From Pedosphaera sp. (lineage in GTDB: Bacteria > Verrucomicrobiota > Verrucomicrobiia > Limisphaerales > Pedosphaeraceae), in assembly GCA_028293285.1 (NCBI GenBank), contig JAQGPC010000153.1, forward strand, positions 1 through 54,932: 54,932 nt of DNA, in the 5' to 3' direction. The notes beneath the pieces were generated by a model. It was not told the origin of the DNA. It was given only the letters and a program-made list of their open reading frames with translations, and ran no database searches. The translations under genes were made by a program, and so were the position numbers. Positions within the stretch are counted from its first letter, which is position 1. The number at the start of each line of letters is the position of its first letter. Below, one piece after another: positions 1-8,950 of this stretch.

Positions 1-2
1 GC

Positions 3-254
3 AAGCTCTGGCTCGCCGCCGAGGTCGTGAGTTCTGAAGACCATCATCCCGATACCATCCATAAGAAAACTCTCTACGAAGCCGCAAATTTACCGCGCTT
101 GTGGATGGTTGATCCCCGCTACGACAACGTGGAAGTTTATCACGGTGGCCCTTACGGTCTCGCGCTCAAACAAATTCTTGCCATCCGCGAAGTCCTTGGC
201 GAACCGCTCCTGCCGCAATTCCAATACGTCATCGCGGAATTGTTCAAGTTCTGA
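3..254 (+). CDS. Uma2 family (DUF820) nuclease-like protein, C-terminal part
   Basis: The reading frame is open from the window edge (K-L-W-L-A-A-E-V-V) to a TGA, so this is the last 83 residues of a longer gene. The segment 'KTLYEAANLPRLWMVDP' followed by 'VEVYH' matches the second half of the Uma2/DUF820 core, a PD-(D/E)XK-like fold in which a Glu before the helix and the W-x-V-D-P strand are typical. Uma2 proteins are about 180-200 residues and their cellular role is unknown; many copies occur in Cyanobacteria, Planctomycetes and Verrucomicrobia. The gene converges on smc with only 7 bases between the stops. The family call is fairly secure. Nuclease activity is only inferred from the fold, because the N-terminal half is outside the window. 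Confidence 0.7.
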   Translation, partial: KLWLAAEVVSSEDHHPDTIHKKTLYEAANLPRLWMVDPRYDNVEVYHGGPYGLALKQILAIREVLGEPLLPQFQYVIAELFKF

Positions 255-261
255 GCACCCG

Positions 262-3200
262 CTACTTCGCCATCGCAATATCCATTGTCTCGTCCCGTTT
301 GTGCGGCGTGTCCCCACGGTCTTCCACTTGTTGCGCACCCACCGCCGGCGGCACCAAAGGCGCGCCCCGTTGGCCCCCCGCCTCGTCATCCACCTTGTGG
401 AACTTGACACTCACAATTTTGCTGATGCCGTGTTCCTCCATCGTCACGCCGTAGAGCACATCCGCAATGCCGATGGTGCGCTTGTTGTGCGTGATGATGA
501 TAAACTGCGAATGCGCTAGGAAACGCTGCAACACGCGAATGAACCGGTTGATGTTCGATTCGTCGAGCGGCGCATCCAACTCGTCCAGCACGCAGAACGG
601 ACTTGGCTTGACCTGGTAGATTGAGAAAAGCAACGACACGGCGGTCATGGTCTGCTCGCCACCGGACAGAAGCGAAATGGTCTGCAACTGCTTGCCCGGC
701 GGACGCGCGACGATATCGATGCCGCATTCCAAGGCATCCCCCTCGCCCACGAGAATCAGGTCGGCTTTGCCGCCACCAAAAACTTCCGTGAACATGGCTC
801 GGAAATTATCGCGGATTTTTTCAAAAGTCTGGATGAACATCTCGCGCGTCTGACTGTTGATGCGGTTGATGACATCCAGTAACTGCGCCTTGGCCTTGAC
901 CAGATCATCGTGCTGGTTGGTCAGGAAATTATAACGTTGCTCGGTTTCTTCGTATTCTTCAATCGCCACCAGATTGACCGGCCCCATTTCGTCAATGCGT
1001 TTTTGCAGCACTGCCACCTGTTCAATCACGGCATTCCAATCCGTCGCACCGCCACTGGCCGCCATTTCTTCAGGCGTGAGTGTCTGCACCTTGGCCGCGC
1101 CCTCGTCCGCCACGGTGATGGTGATGCATTCGCTACGAACATCATCGATATTCAGGTGATATTTCTGTTGGATTCGTTCGCGCAGATTTTGCACCGCCAT
1201 GTTCTTCTGCGCCAATTCAACTTCGAGCGTTCCGCGCTGTTGTTGCGCCTCGGACAAACGGCGACGTTGCTCCTTGAGCGAATCTTCGCGGGTGATGATG
1301 TCGCCTTCCAGAGTATCTTTCTGGCCAACGAGCGCGGCAACCTGTGTATTTAATTGCTCACGATCAATTTGCAATGAGTCAATCTGACGACGCGATTCCT
1401 GAATCTCAGCTTCAGCCTGGGCCTTGCGATTGAGGAATGAGGAAACTTCCGAGCGACGCTGTTCCACCAGATGCGCAAGTTCGCGAATGCGTTGCGATAA
1501 CGATTGCTGTTGCTGGCGGAACGATGCAGAAATTTGTTCTTCCGAAGCCAGTGCAACCTTGGTTTCAGTCAAACCAGTTGTTGCGCGGTCGCGTTGTTGG
1601 CGCAATTCCTCCAGTGCGGCAGTGATTTCCGTCACCTGTTGCTGAAGTGAACGTTCGCGTGCTTCAAGGTCGCTGATCTGTTGTGCCAGTCCAGCGCGCT
1701 TTTGCAAACCTTCCTGTTCCTGTGCGGCCAGGCTTTGAATTTCGTAAACCACCGTATCAATCTTTTGGTGGAGAATTTTTCGAGAATTCTGCAAGGCATT
1801 GAACTCGCCCTGGCGTGTTGCGATGGCAACCTCCTGTTGCCGCAGCTCGGTTTGCGCCTGCTGCAATCCCGCTTGTAGCGAAGTTTGCTCGCTCAACAAC
1901 GCGCCTTTGCGACGACTGAGCTCTGTCACCTGCTCCTGCGCCTGGTCCAAATGAGTTTGCAGTTCGGCAATTTGATTTTTGCGTCCAAGAATGGAACTCG
2001 GCGCTTTACCCGAACCATTGGCAGAACCGCCAGTATAAACGCCGTGCCGGTTCAAAACCTCACCGGACAATGTAACAAAATTAAACGCGCCCTGAGTTTC
2101 GATCCATGCGCTGGTGGCTGTATTGAGGTCCGGCACAATCACCGTTTGCCCAAGCAGACTTTGCAACAGCGGTTGCACCGACGCATCCGCTTCCACAACA
2201 CTCAAAGCAGTGGGATGTCCACCGGGAGGCGTGCCAACTGCCGTGTTCGGCGCTCCCAAGGTCAACGAAGCAATGCTCGCGCGACCCTTCTTGTTGGCGC
2301 TGAGTTCCGCCAAAATTTGCTGCGCCGCTTCCGGCTTCTCGGTGATGACCACTTGCAGGTAATGGCCGAGCGCCGTTTCGATGGCGGGAATATATTGATC
2401 CGGAACTCGGATTTTATCAGCTAGCGAACCAAGGACTTGGTCCGCTTTCTTCAAAGCCGCAAGCGTGCCTTCGCTGAACCCTTCATGTTCAGATTGCAGT
2501 TGTTGCAGGACGTTCAACCGGGAGCGTTTCTCAGCCTGCTTCTGCAACTGTGCGTCAAGCTCCTGGGTCAACTGAGCGAGTTCCTGCTGGATTTCGCGCA
2601 AACGCTTCTGCCGATCCTCAACCGTGCCACGTTGGGTTTGCACGTTGAGCTTCTCGGTTTCAACATTGGCGGCAAATTCCGCGAGCCGGGCTTCCAATTG
2701 TCCCCGTTCCTCTTCCAATTGAATTTTTTCTGCGGAAAGTTTTTCGAGGCGGACGACATTGCCCTGCTTCTGCAAATCGAGCGCATTGATTTCATTGCGC
2801 ACGCGCGTCAATTGTTGGGCTTGCGAGAAAGCGTCGGATTGTGCCTGGCGTTGCGTATCTTGCAGACGGCGCAAGTCTTCTTCCACTGTGCGCAACGCTT
2901 CCTGTTTGGATTGCAATGATGCGCGGTGTTGTCCCAGCGCAGTATTCGAAGCAGTCAACCGTTCATTCAATACCGCGAGTTCCTGCTCAGCGGCCAGGTG
3001 ACGTTCTTCCGCCTGCGTTATATCAGCAATCGCCTTGGCATTCTGGTCGGCCAATTCGCGCAAACGTTCCTCGTTATATTGAATGCGCCCTTCCTGCCGT
3101 TCGCTCTGGCTCTTGAGTTCCAAACCGCGCTGCTGCATCTCGCTGATCTGATGTTCCAGCGTGGAAAGTTGCTCGCGAAGTTGCGTAATCTCCTCCTCAC

Positions 3201-4011
3201 GACGCAGCACCGTTTCTGAACTGGATTCAATCTCATTGCGAAGACTCTCAGCCTGGGTCTGCCGTTCATTAATTTCGGTCTGCAACACATCGAACTGGTG
3301 ACGCGCCAGTTGCGTATCGAGATGCTGCAACTCCTGCATGATTTGCTTATAACGCCGCGCCTTGCCAGCCTGGCGTTGCAATGAACCGATCTGCCGTTTC
3401 ACTTCGCGAATAAGGTCCGCAATGCGCAGCAAATTTTGTTCGGTATATTCCAGCTTGCGCAGCGATTCCTTCTTTTGCGCCTTGAACTTCGTGATACCTG
3501 CAGCTTCCTCGAAAATCATCCGGCGATCTTCCGGCTTGCTGGAAAGAATCTGGGTGATATTCCCCTGCGCCATGATGCTGTAGCTGGTGCGGCCCACCCC
3601 GGTGCCCATGAAAAGCTGCTGCACGTCCTTCAGGCGGCACGGAGTCTTGTTGATGAAATATTCGCTGCCACCATCACGGAACACGCGGCGTGTAACCGTC
3701 ACTTCATTGTAAGAAACCTCCACCCCCGCTGCTTGCAAATGCTCATCATCGACTCCGCCAATGGTCAACGAAACTTCGGCCATGCCAAGCGGCTTGCGAC
3801 CATCAGTGCCGTTGAAAATGACATCGGCCATTTCGCCGCCGCGCAATGCCTTCGCCGACTGTTCGCCCAAGACCCAGCGAATGGCATCAGAGACATTGGA
3901 TTTACCGCAGCCATTGGGACCGACGATCGCGGTCACACCCGGCTGAAAATTTAGGGCGGTTTTGTTGGCAAACGACTTAAAGCCAAAAACCGTTAGGTTC
4001 TTCAGATACAT
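262..4011 (-). CDS. smc: Chromosome segregation ATPase SMC
   Basis: Structural maintenance of chromosomes protein, the core ATPase of bacterial condensin (SMC-ScpAB), which organises and separates sister chromosomes. It has 1249 residues, near the usual ~1180 plus a short tail. It begins 'MYLKNLTVFGFKSF', with Walker A GPNGCGKSN at residues 31-39 and the conserved 'QGNITQILSSKPEDRR' and 'FEEAAGI' segments near 150-170. Two long Gln/Glu-rich coiled coils flank a globular hinge (about 510-690). The C-terminal head carries the signature LSGGEQ and the Walker B/D-loop 'CVLDELDAPLDE'. About 45 residues after the head ('GGQRGAPLVPPAVG...') are low-complexity and look like a lineage-specific tail. 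ScpA and ScpB are not in the window. Confidence 0.97.
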   Translation of the reverse strand: MYLKNLTVFGFKSFANKTALNFQPGVTAIVGPNGCGKSNVSDAIRWVLGEQSAKALRGGEMADVIFNGTDGRKPLGMAEVSLTIGGVDDEHLQAAGVEVSYNEVTVTRRVFRDGGSEYFINKTPCRLKDVQQLFMGTGVGRTSYSIMAQGNITQILSSKPEDRRMIFEEAAGITKFKAQKKESLRKLEYTEQNLLRIADLIREVKRQIGSLQRQAGKARRYKQIMQELQHLDTQLARHQFDVLQTEINERQTQAESLRNEIESSSETVLRREEEITQLREQLSTLEHQISEMQQRGLELKSQSERQEGRIQYNEERLRELADQNAKAIADITQAEERHLAAEQELAVLNERLTASNTALGQHRASLQSKQEALRTVEEDLRRLQDTQRQAQSDAFSQAQQLTRVRNEINALDLQKQGNVVRLEKLSAEKIQLEEERGQLEARLAEFAANVETEKLNVQTQRGTVEDRQKRLREIQQELAQLTQELDAQLQKQAEKRSRLNVLQQLQSEHEGFSEGTLAALKKADQVLGSLADKIRVPDQYIPAIETALGHYLQVVITEKPEAAQQILAELSANKKGRASIASLTLGAPNTAVGTPPGGHPTALSVVEADASVQPLLQSLLGQTVIVPDLNTATSAWIETQGAFNFVTLSGEVLNRHGVYTGGSANGSGKAPSSILGRKNQIAELQTHLDQAQEQVTELSRRKGALLSEQTSLQAGLQQAQTELRQQEVAIATRQGEFNALQNSRKILHQKIDTVVYEIQSLAAQEQEGLQKRAGLAQQISDLEARERSLQQQVTEITAALEELRQQRDRATTGLTETKVALASEEQISASFRQQQQSLSQRIRELAHLVEQRRSEVSSFLNRKAQAEAEIQESRRQIDSLQIDREQLNTQVAALVGQKDTLEGDIITREDSLKEQRRRLSEAQQQRGTLEVELAQKNMAVQNLRERIQQKYHLNIDDVRSECITITVADEGAAKVQTLTPEEMAASGGATDWNAVIEQVAVLQKRIDEMGPVNLVAIEEYEETEQRYNFLTNQHDDLVKAKAQLLDVINRINSQTREMFIQTFEKIRDNFRAMFTEVFGGGKADLILVGEGDALECGIDIVARPPGKQLQTISLLSGGEQTMTAVSLLFSIYQVKPSPFCVLDELDAPLDESNINRFIRVLQRFLAHSQFIIITHNKRTIGIADVLYGVTMEEHGISKIVSVKFHKVDDEAGGQRGAPLVPPAVGAQQVEDRGDTPHKRDETMDIAMAK

Positions 4012-4233
4012 GCTTTGTTAAAAAACCATATTAAGGCCACGTTAGTAAAGCGAAAACCACCATATAAAGTGGCGGGTGGCCTTTCTGAGCACAACTAATG
4101 GAGGTAAGTAGATTTGGGCAGAAAACACAATTTTAAGCTCAAAATGGCCTAACTCCAGAGCCGAAAAGCACCATTAACTGGCTAATTTACCGGGTGTTTG
4201 GCAGGTTTCAAACAAAACTTTGGCTGCTGTCCT

Positions 4234-4794
4234 TCAAAAGATGTCATCTTTATTAACTCGCGATTCAACCTTCCCGCCAATTTGCTCAAAGAACCAGATG
4301 AGTGGGGTCTGCTCTTTTCCCCCCGTGCAGCCATCAATAATAAGAAAAAACAAAAAGAGATCCCAGTTCTTGATAGTCCGGAGTAAATTCTGGAGTCGTC
4401 TCTCGTTAATCTGAAAAGTGTCATTATAATGGCGCCATAAAGCGTAGGGCTCGTCATGGTACTGGACGATATCCAGCAAATCCTGGTCGTCACAGAATGA
4501 GGCTAGAAACGCCCGAGCCAGCGAGGCATGGCTTCTTGCATGTGTTATGGGTGCGCCCGATTTCGCCTCGGGTTTGAAAGTGTCATGGACATGAATCAAA
4601 ATCTGCAGCTTCACGTATTCCTCCTCAGACACTAGCGATGCCAATTGTTGCAAATTACTTTCCAGTTCCGCTATATGAGCACGGAGGCTGCCTTCCGGAT
4701 GGCCAAGCCGGGGTTTGCCCCAGTCCAGATTTCGTAGGTAGCGCTCATCCTCCAGAATCCGCTCTAAAACCTTTTTAAAACCTAATGATGGCAC
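4234..4794 (-). CDS. HD-domain protein, probable metal-dependent phosphohydrolase
   Basis: A 186-residue protein of unknown specific role. The pattern of metal ligands fits the HD superfamily: His40 in 'LRAHIAELE', the His70-Asp71 pair in 'IHVHD', further histidines at 85, 89 and 113 ('QYHDE'), and an Asp in the C-terminal helix ('FLIIDG'). HD proteins hydrolyse phosphomonoesters or nucleotides using one or two metal ions. There is no signal peptide or membrane segment, so it should be cytoplasmic. It stands alone between smc (same strand, 222 bases further on) and a divergent gene, with no operon context. The superfamily call is reasonable; a substrate cannot be named. Confidence 0.6.
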   Translation of the reverse strand: MPSLGFKKVLERILEDERYLRNLDWGKPRLGHPEGSLRAHIAELESNLQQLASLVSEEEYVKLQILIHVHDTFKPEAKSGAPITHARSHASLARAFLASFCDDQDLLDIVQYHDEPYALWRHYNDTFQINERRLQNLLRTIKNWDLFLFFLIIDGCTGGKEQTPLIWFFEQIGGKVESRVNKDDIF

Positions 4795-5082
4795 AACTTG
4801 TTACTTATCCTGTTTCTCGCCTAATTCCAAGGCTCTAGGAATTGAAGAACTTATACTTACGTAGTTATACTGATAACGAACAAAAATACTCGATTTTACG
4901 GCCAAATTCAATCCGTTTTGGCATTAATGAGGCTTGGATTCGCCATTCCGGGCGTTCCAACTAGGCCTTTACTTTTTTGCCGATATACGTAGTCTGCGGC
5001 CATCAGTGCAGGAGAAACTCGCTGGAGTGCGGGTCTCAAAAGGTGCTGAGAAAAAGCAGAAAGTTAGTCCAACAAAAATTCT

Positions 5083-6840
5083 ATGAAAGGGGTTCTTCCA
5101 AAAACGTGGGTCGCGCTTGTGTTGGGGCTGGCTTCGGCATTCAATATTCAGGCACAGCCCGGTATTCCATCATCATTTACTGCCGTTTCCACTGATATTC
5201 CCGGAATGCGCAGCGCTGGCATTGCGGTTGGGGATTATGACAACGATGGAAAGCTGGATATTTTAATTTGCGGAAACACCAACAATTCTGCTGCCGACCC
5301 AGTTACCCAGCTTTGGCGCAACCTTGGCAACAATGTCTTCACCAACGTGAATGCGGGGTTGACTCCAATTTCCCGCGGTGGCTCGGTGGCGTGGGGAGAT
5401 TATGATAATGACGGCTTTCTGGATATTGTATTAGCCGGAAGAACAAATGCCTCTCCCGCCGGCAGCGTTTGCGAAGTGTGGCGAAACCAGGGTGACGGTA
5501 CTTTCACCAAGCTGCAGGTCAACCTGCTCAGCCTGGATTCCCTCTACGCTGCTTGGGGTGATTTCAACAACGACGGACGTTTGGACATAATGATCAAGGG
5601 TTGGACCGGCGTGGAGAATATTTGCGAAATCTGGCAGAATCTTGGTGGGGGCAATTTTACCAAGGTCGGCGCTAGCCTCCACGCCCTATCCTTCGGAGCA
5701 GTTCCTAGTGATTTCGATAACGACGGATGGTTGGATATTCTCATGGCCGGGTACAATGGAAACAAGTCGGTCACCCGATTTTATCAAAACAAGCGCAATG
5801 GAAACTTTAACACGCTTACGATTACCAACGTATCGGGTTATGAAATCGGTACCGTCGCCTGCGGGGATTACAATAATGATGGCACCATTGACATGCTGGG
5901 GATCGGAACAACCAACGGATCTTCAAGCGGCGCAGACTGTCATATTTGGGAGAACCCGGGTAACGGCACTCTGAACAAAATTGACGCGGGCCTGCCGGGC
6001 TTGGTATTTGCGTCCGCACGCTGGGGAGATTATGACAACGACGGCCGGTTGGATGTGTTGTTGTCCGGAAGCATCGATACGGTGCGCACCCTGTCTTTGA
6101 GCGAGGTATGGCGTAATGTCGGTGATGGAACCTTTACGAATATCCACGCTGGGTTTGCCGGTGTTTCCGACAGTACGGTAGCATGGGGCGACTTTGATAA
6201 TGACGGCAAACTGGATCTCCTGGTGGCCGGGATATCCGGGACAAATCTTTTGTTTAACTTGTATCGGAATACCACTAGCACCGCGAATACCGCGCCCTCG
6301 GCACCTGTTGGTTTGCTATCCTCGCGCACCGGCGCCAATGGTGTGAGACTGGCCTGGGATGCGGCAAGCGATCTGGAAACACCCTCGGGTGGTCTCAGTT
6401 ACAACGTGCGAATCGGCACCGCACCGGGAAAGTGCGACATCCTTTCACCGGCGGCAAACGCGGCCACCGGCCAGCGGTACCTGGCCGAATTGGGAAATGC
6501 CCAAGAGCGCCTCTTCCAGGTGATGACCAACCTCAATCCCGGACTTTATTACTGGAGCGTGCAGGCGGTGGATACCGCCTTTGCCGGCTCACCCTTTGCC
6601 ACCGAAAGCACGTTTATAGTTGCTCCCAAAATCATGAGTTCCCGGCCGGTCAACGGCGGAAATTTTCAGTTGGATTTCCAGGGCATCGCCGGAGGCAGCC
6701 ATACGCTGGAAGTTTCGCCGGATCTGGTCACCTGGTCCCTGCTCACCAATTTGACTGCCGACGCGACGGGCATCTTCCATTTCACTGATCCGGGGGTGAC
6801 TAATTCTCCTGCGCGGTATTACCGTGTGAGTCATCCCTGA
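5083..6840 (+). CDS. Secreted FG-GAP/VCBS seven-repeat propeller protein
   Basis: Exported protein of 585 residues with a signal peptide ('LVLGLASAFNIQAQP'). Seven copies of a calcium-binding-like D-x-D/N-x-D-G loop follow (for example DYDNDGKLDILICG, DYDNDGFLDIVLAG, DFNNDGRLDIMIKG, DFDNDGKLDLLVAG), spaced about 55-60 residues, as expected for an integrin-alpha-like seven-bladed beta-propeller. After residue ~400 there is a fibronectin-III-like stretch ('NTAPSAPVGLLSSR'), then a C-terminal module ending 'PARYYRVSHP' that recurs in other secreted proteins of this window. FG-GAP proteins usually bind surfaces or partners; no catalytic residues are visible. It is a single gene. The family is clear and the ligand is unknown. 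Confidence 0.85.
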   Translation: MKGVLPKTWVALVLGLASAFNIQAQPGIPSSFTAVSTDIPGMRSAGIAVGDYDNDGKLDILICGNTNNSAADPVTQLWRNLGNNVFTNVNAGLTPISRGGSVAWGDYDNDGFLDIVLAGRTNASPAGSVCEVWRNQGDGTFTKLQVNLLSLDSLYAAWGDFNNDGRLDIMIKGWTGVENICEIWQNLGGGNFTKVGASLHALSFGAVPSDFDNDGWLDILMAGYNGNKSVTRFYQNKRNGNFNTLTITNVSGYEIGTVACGDYNNDGTIDMLGIGTTNGSSSGADCHIWENPGNGTLNKIDAGLPGLVFASARWGDYDNDGRLDVLLSGSIDTVRTLSLSEVWRNVGDGTFTNIHAGFAGVSDSTVAWGDFDNDGKLDLLVAGISGTNLLFNLYRNTTSTANTAPSAPVGLLSSRTGANGVRLAWDAASDLETPSGGLSYNVRIGTAPGKCDILSPAANAATGQRYLAELGNAQERLFQVMTNLNPGLYYWSVQAVDTAFAGSPFATESTFIVAPKIMSSRPVNGGNFQLDFQGIAGGSHTLEVSPDLVTWSLLTNLTADATGIFHFTDPGVTNSPARYYRVSHP

Positions 6841-6877
6841 TTGATATCGAGCGAAGTCCACACAACCGGCAGTGCGA

Positions 6878-8062
6878 TTACTCTTTGGACTGCGGCAAGG
6901 TGAAGAAGAAAGTGGTGCCAGCGCCGGGTTCACTCTTTACCGAGACTTCGCCGCTGTGCGCCTGGACGATATGTTTGACGATAGACAGGCCCAACCCCGT
7001 CCCGCCAGTCTCGCGCGAACGCGCCCGATCCACACGATAAAAGCGTTCGAAGACCCGTTCCCGCGCTTCCGGTGGAATGCCCGGACCGTCGTCCTGCACC
7101 CACATCTCGATTTTATTATCTGCAACCGGTTTGCCGCCAATGATGATTGTGCCAGCTTCGCGACCATACTTGATGGCGTTTTCGATCAGATTAAAAAGGA
7201 CCTGCTCCAACCGATCCGCATCCGCGTGTGCCGTCAAGTCCGGCGACAAAGTGTTTTGCAATTTGACGTTCTTCCCCGAGGCGCGCGATTGCAAATCTTC
7301 GATTACGCGCACCACTTCCTCGTGCAAGTTGACCTCGTGAAGGTTCATGACAATTTGGCCACTTTCCAATTTGGAAATGGTCAGTAAATCTTCAATCAAA
7401 TACGTGAGACGATCGGCATGCTTTTCAATCGTTTGCAGAAAGCGTGTGGACAACTCGGGATCGTTCTTTGCGCCATCGAGCAAGGTTTCAACAAAGCCTT
7501 TGATCAAGGAAAGCGGCGTGCGCAATTCATGGCTGACATTGGCGACAAATTCCTGGCGTGTATTTTCCAGTTGTTTCAGGCGCGTCAAATCATGAAAGAC
7601 CAGAATGGAACCATGCTGCACGCCTCCGCCATCAAGAACGGCGGCGGCATTGACCTGCAACCAGCAGCCACTCGTGCCGGGCAATTCCATTTCATGATCT
7701 TGAACCGCGCGTTCCTCTTGGATCCGCCGAACCAGCTCGACCAACTCCTGAAGCCGAAACGCCTCCATCAGCGTCTGGCCGCGCACATCGGTTTTAAGAT
7801 CAAAGAATTGTTGTAGCGACCGATTAACCAATTGTACGTGTCCTGACGGGTCGAGAATAAGAACTCCTTCGGTCATGCTATTGAACAGAGCCTGCTGCTC
7901 GGCCTGCTTCTGCATGATTTCCTGATCGTGCTTCTGCTGCGAATCTGAAATGGATTGTTTTTGCCGGGCACACTCACCCTGCAAGCGTGCGTAACGACGC
8001 TGCCACCAAAGGTGCAAGGCAATGGCACCGACAACCGTTATTGCCAGTAGAATGTAGGGCAT
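6878..8062 (-). CDS. phoR: Phosphate regulon sensor histidine kinase PhoR
   Basis: Membrane-bound sensor kinase that phosphorylates PhoB under phosphate limitation and takes its signal from PstSCAB-PhoU. It has 394 residues: one N-terminal membrane helix (about 3-20), a short coiled coil, a PAS domain (about 58-160, 'SMTEGVLILDPSGHVQLVN'), and a HisKA dimerisation helix with the phospho-acceptor His178 in 'FVANVSHELRTPL'. The HATPase_c domain carries N ('LIENAIKYG'), G1 ('DDGPGIPPEAR'), F ('FERFYRVD') and G2 ('GGTGLGLSIV') boxes. A single N-terminal helix with no periplasmic sensor domain is the usual PhoR plan. It is last in the phosphate gene cluster, 98 bases after phoB, with an inverted repeat in the gap. 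Confidence 0.93.
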   Translation of the reverse strand: MPYILLAITVVGAIALHLWWQRRYARLQGECARQKQSISDSQQKHDQEIMQKQAEQQALFNSMTEGVLILDPSGHVQLVNRSLQQFFDLKTDVRGQTLMEAFRLQELVELVRRIQEERAVQDHEMELPGTSGCWLQVNAAAVLDGGGVQHGSILVFHDLTRLKQLENTRQEFVANVSHELRTPLSLIKGFVETLLDGAKNDPELSTRFLQTIEKHADRLTYLIEDLLTISKLESGQIVMNLHEVNLHEEVVRVIEDLQSRASGKNVKLQNTLSPDLTAHADADRLEQVLFNLIENAIKYGREAGTIIIGGKPVADNKIEMWVQDDGPGIPPEARERVFERFYRVDRARSRETGGTGLGLSIVKHIVQAHSGEVSVKSEPGAGTTFFFTLPQSKE

Positions 8063-8092
8063 GTAAGAAAGCCAAAAGGAGAGTACGATTAG

Positions 8093-8154
8093 GATTAAGA
8101 GTAAGAAATCCGAGCTAGACCGCCGCGCTCTTAATCATAATCTTACTCTTAATC
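8093..8154. repeat. 13-bp perfect inverted repeat between phoB and phoR
   Basis: GATTAAGAGTAAG at 8093-8105 is matched exactly by CTTACTCTTAATC at 8142-8154, with 36 bases between. A second CTCTTAATC lies inside the loop at 8127-8135. The structure fills most of the gap between the phoB stop and the phoR start and would be transcribed with them. It may be an mRNA stem that sets the phoB:phoR ratio, or a dispersed intergenic repeat; the sequence alone does not decide. Confidence 0.6.
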
Positions 8155-8160
8155 TCTCGT

Positions 8161-8862
8161 TCACTCTTCAATAAACCGATAACCAACTCCTCGCACTGTA
8201 TCCAGATATTTCGCTGCCGGGCCAAGTTTCTCCCGCAAGCGGCGCATGTGAGTATCCACCGTGCGCGTATCAATGAGATTGTCATATTCCCACACATCCT
8301 GAAGTAACTGTTCGCGCGATTGAACACGACCACGCCTTTGGGCAAGTATGGTGATCAGCTTGAACTCGGTGGCAGTTAAGTCCAACGCCTTCCCTTTCAC
8401 CCAGGCTTGGTGTTTGGGAATGTTCACCACCAATTCCTTAAATACAATTTCGTCCGCCTTGCTTTCCGCCGCTTGACCGGTGCGGAGCAATCGTTTTACC
8501 CGCAAGACGAGTTCGCGCGGGCTGAACGGCTTCGTGACATAATCATCCGCGCCGAGTTCGAGGCCGAGCACGCGATCAATTTCTGCAGCCTTCGCAGTAA
8601 GCATGATGATGGGAACCGCCGAAACTCGTGGGTCGCGCCGTAAAATTTTGCAAACCTCCAAGCCGTCCACCTCAGGCAACATCAAGTCCAAGATGATGAG
8701 ATTGGGCAGCAACGAGCGCGCCTTTTGCAACGCTTCCTCGCCATCGGCGGCAGTGATGACCTCGTAACCTGCGCCCTTGAGATTGAACTTGATCAGATCA
8801 ACCGCATCCGGTTCGTCATCCACGACTAAGATTTTAGGTATCACTTGGGTCTTGGGTACCAT
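8161..8862 (-). CDS. phoB: Phosphate regulon response regulator PhoB (OmpR/PhoB family)
   Basis: DNA-binding response regulator that activates the pho regulon when phosphorylated by PhoR. From the chosen start (Met-Val-Pro-Lys, 8862) it has 233 residues, close to the 229 of E. coli PhoB. The receiver carries the acidic pair in 'VVDDEPD', phospho-acceptor Asp59 in 'LIILDLMLP', the Thr of 'IMLTAK' and Lys of 'VTKPFSPREL'. The C-terminal winged helix runs from 'VKGKALDLTATEFKLI' to 'VDTHMRRLREKLG' and 'VRGVGYRF'. A longer frame reaches 8982, but it would overlap the preceding receiver gene and contain the Pho box at 8892-8918, so the internal start is preferred. It sits between the extra receiver gene and phoR. 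Confidence 0.94.
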   Translation of the reverse strand: MVPKTQVIPKILVVDDEPDAVDLIKFNLKGAGYEVITAADGEEALQKARSLLPNLIILDLMLPEVDGLEVCKILRRDPRVSAVPIIMLTAKAAEIDRVLGLELGADDYVTKPFSPRELVLRVKRLLRTGQAAESKADEIVFKELVVNIPKHQAWVKGKALDLTATEFKLITILAQRRGRVQSREQLLQDVWEYDNLIDTRTVDTHMRRLREKLGPAAKYLDTVRGVGYRFIEE

Positions 8863-8891
8863 GCCCGGTAAGATTCTACAAGCACGGGGAG

Positions 8892-8918
8892 GTGACAAGC
8901 GGGTTACGGTTGGGTTAC
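8892..8918 (-). promoter_or_regulatory. PhoB box array upstream of phoB (three 11-bp units)
   Basis: On the coding (minus) strand the site reads CGTAACC-CAAC-CGTAACC-CGCT-TGTCACC. These are three 7-bp direct repeats with 4-bp spacers, exactly 11 bp apart (cores on the plus strand at 8892, 8903 and 8914). This is the classical Pho box geometry (7+4). The array ends 30 bases before the phoB start. It implies phosphate-dependent autoregulation of phoB-phoR from an internal promoter. Confidence 0.75.
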
Positions 8919-8950
8919 GAAGCATGTCCTTCATTGGAAAAGACTTAAAT

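Noticed and set aside
262-4011. Several plus-strand frames of 60-180 codons inside smc
   Set aside because: They are complementary to the SMC coiled-coil codons, have no recognisable domain, and no ribosome-binding site.
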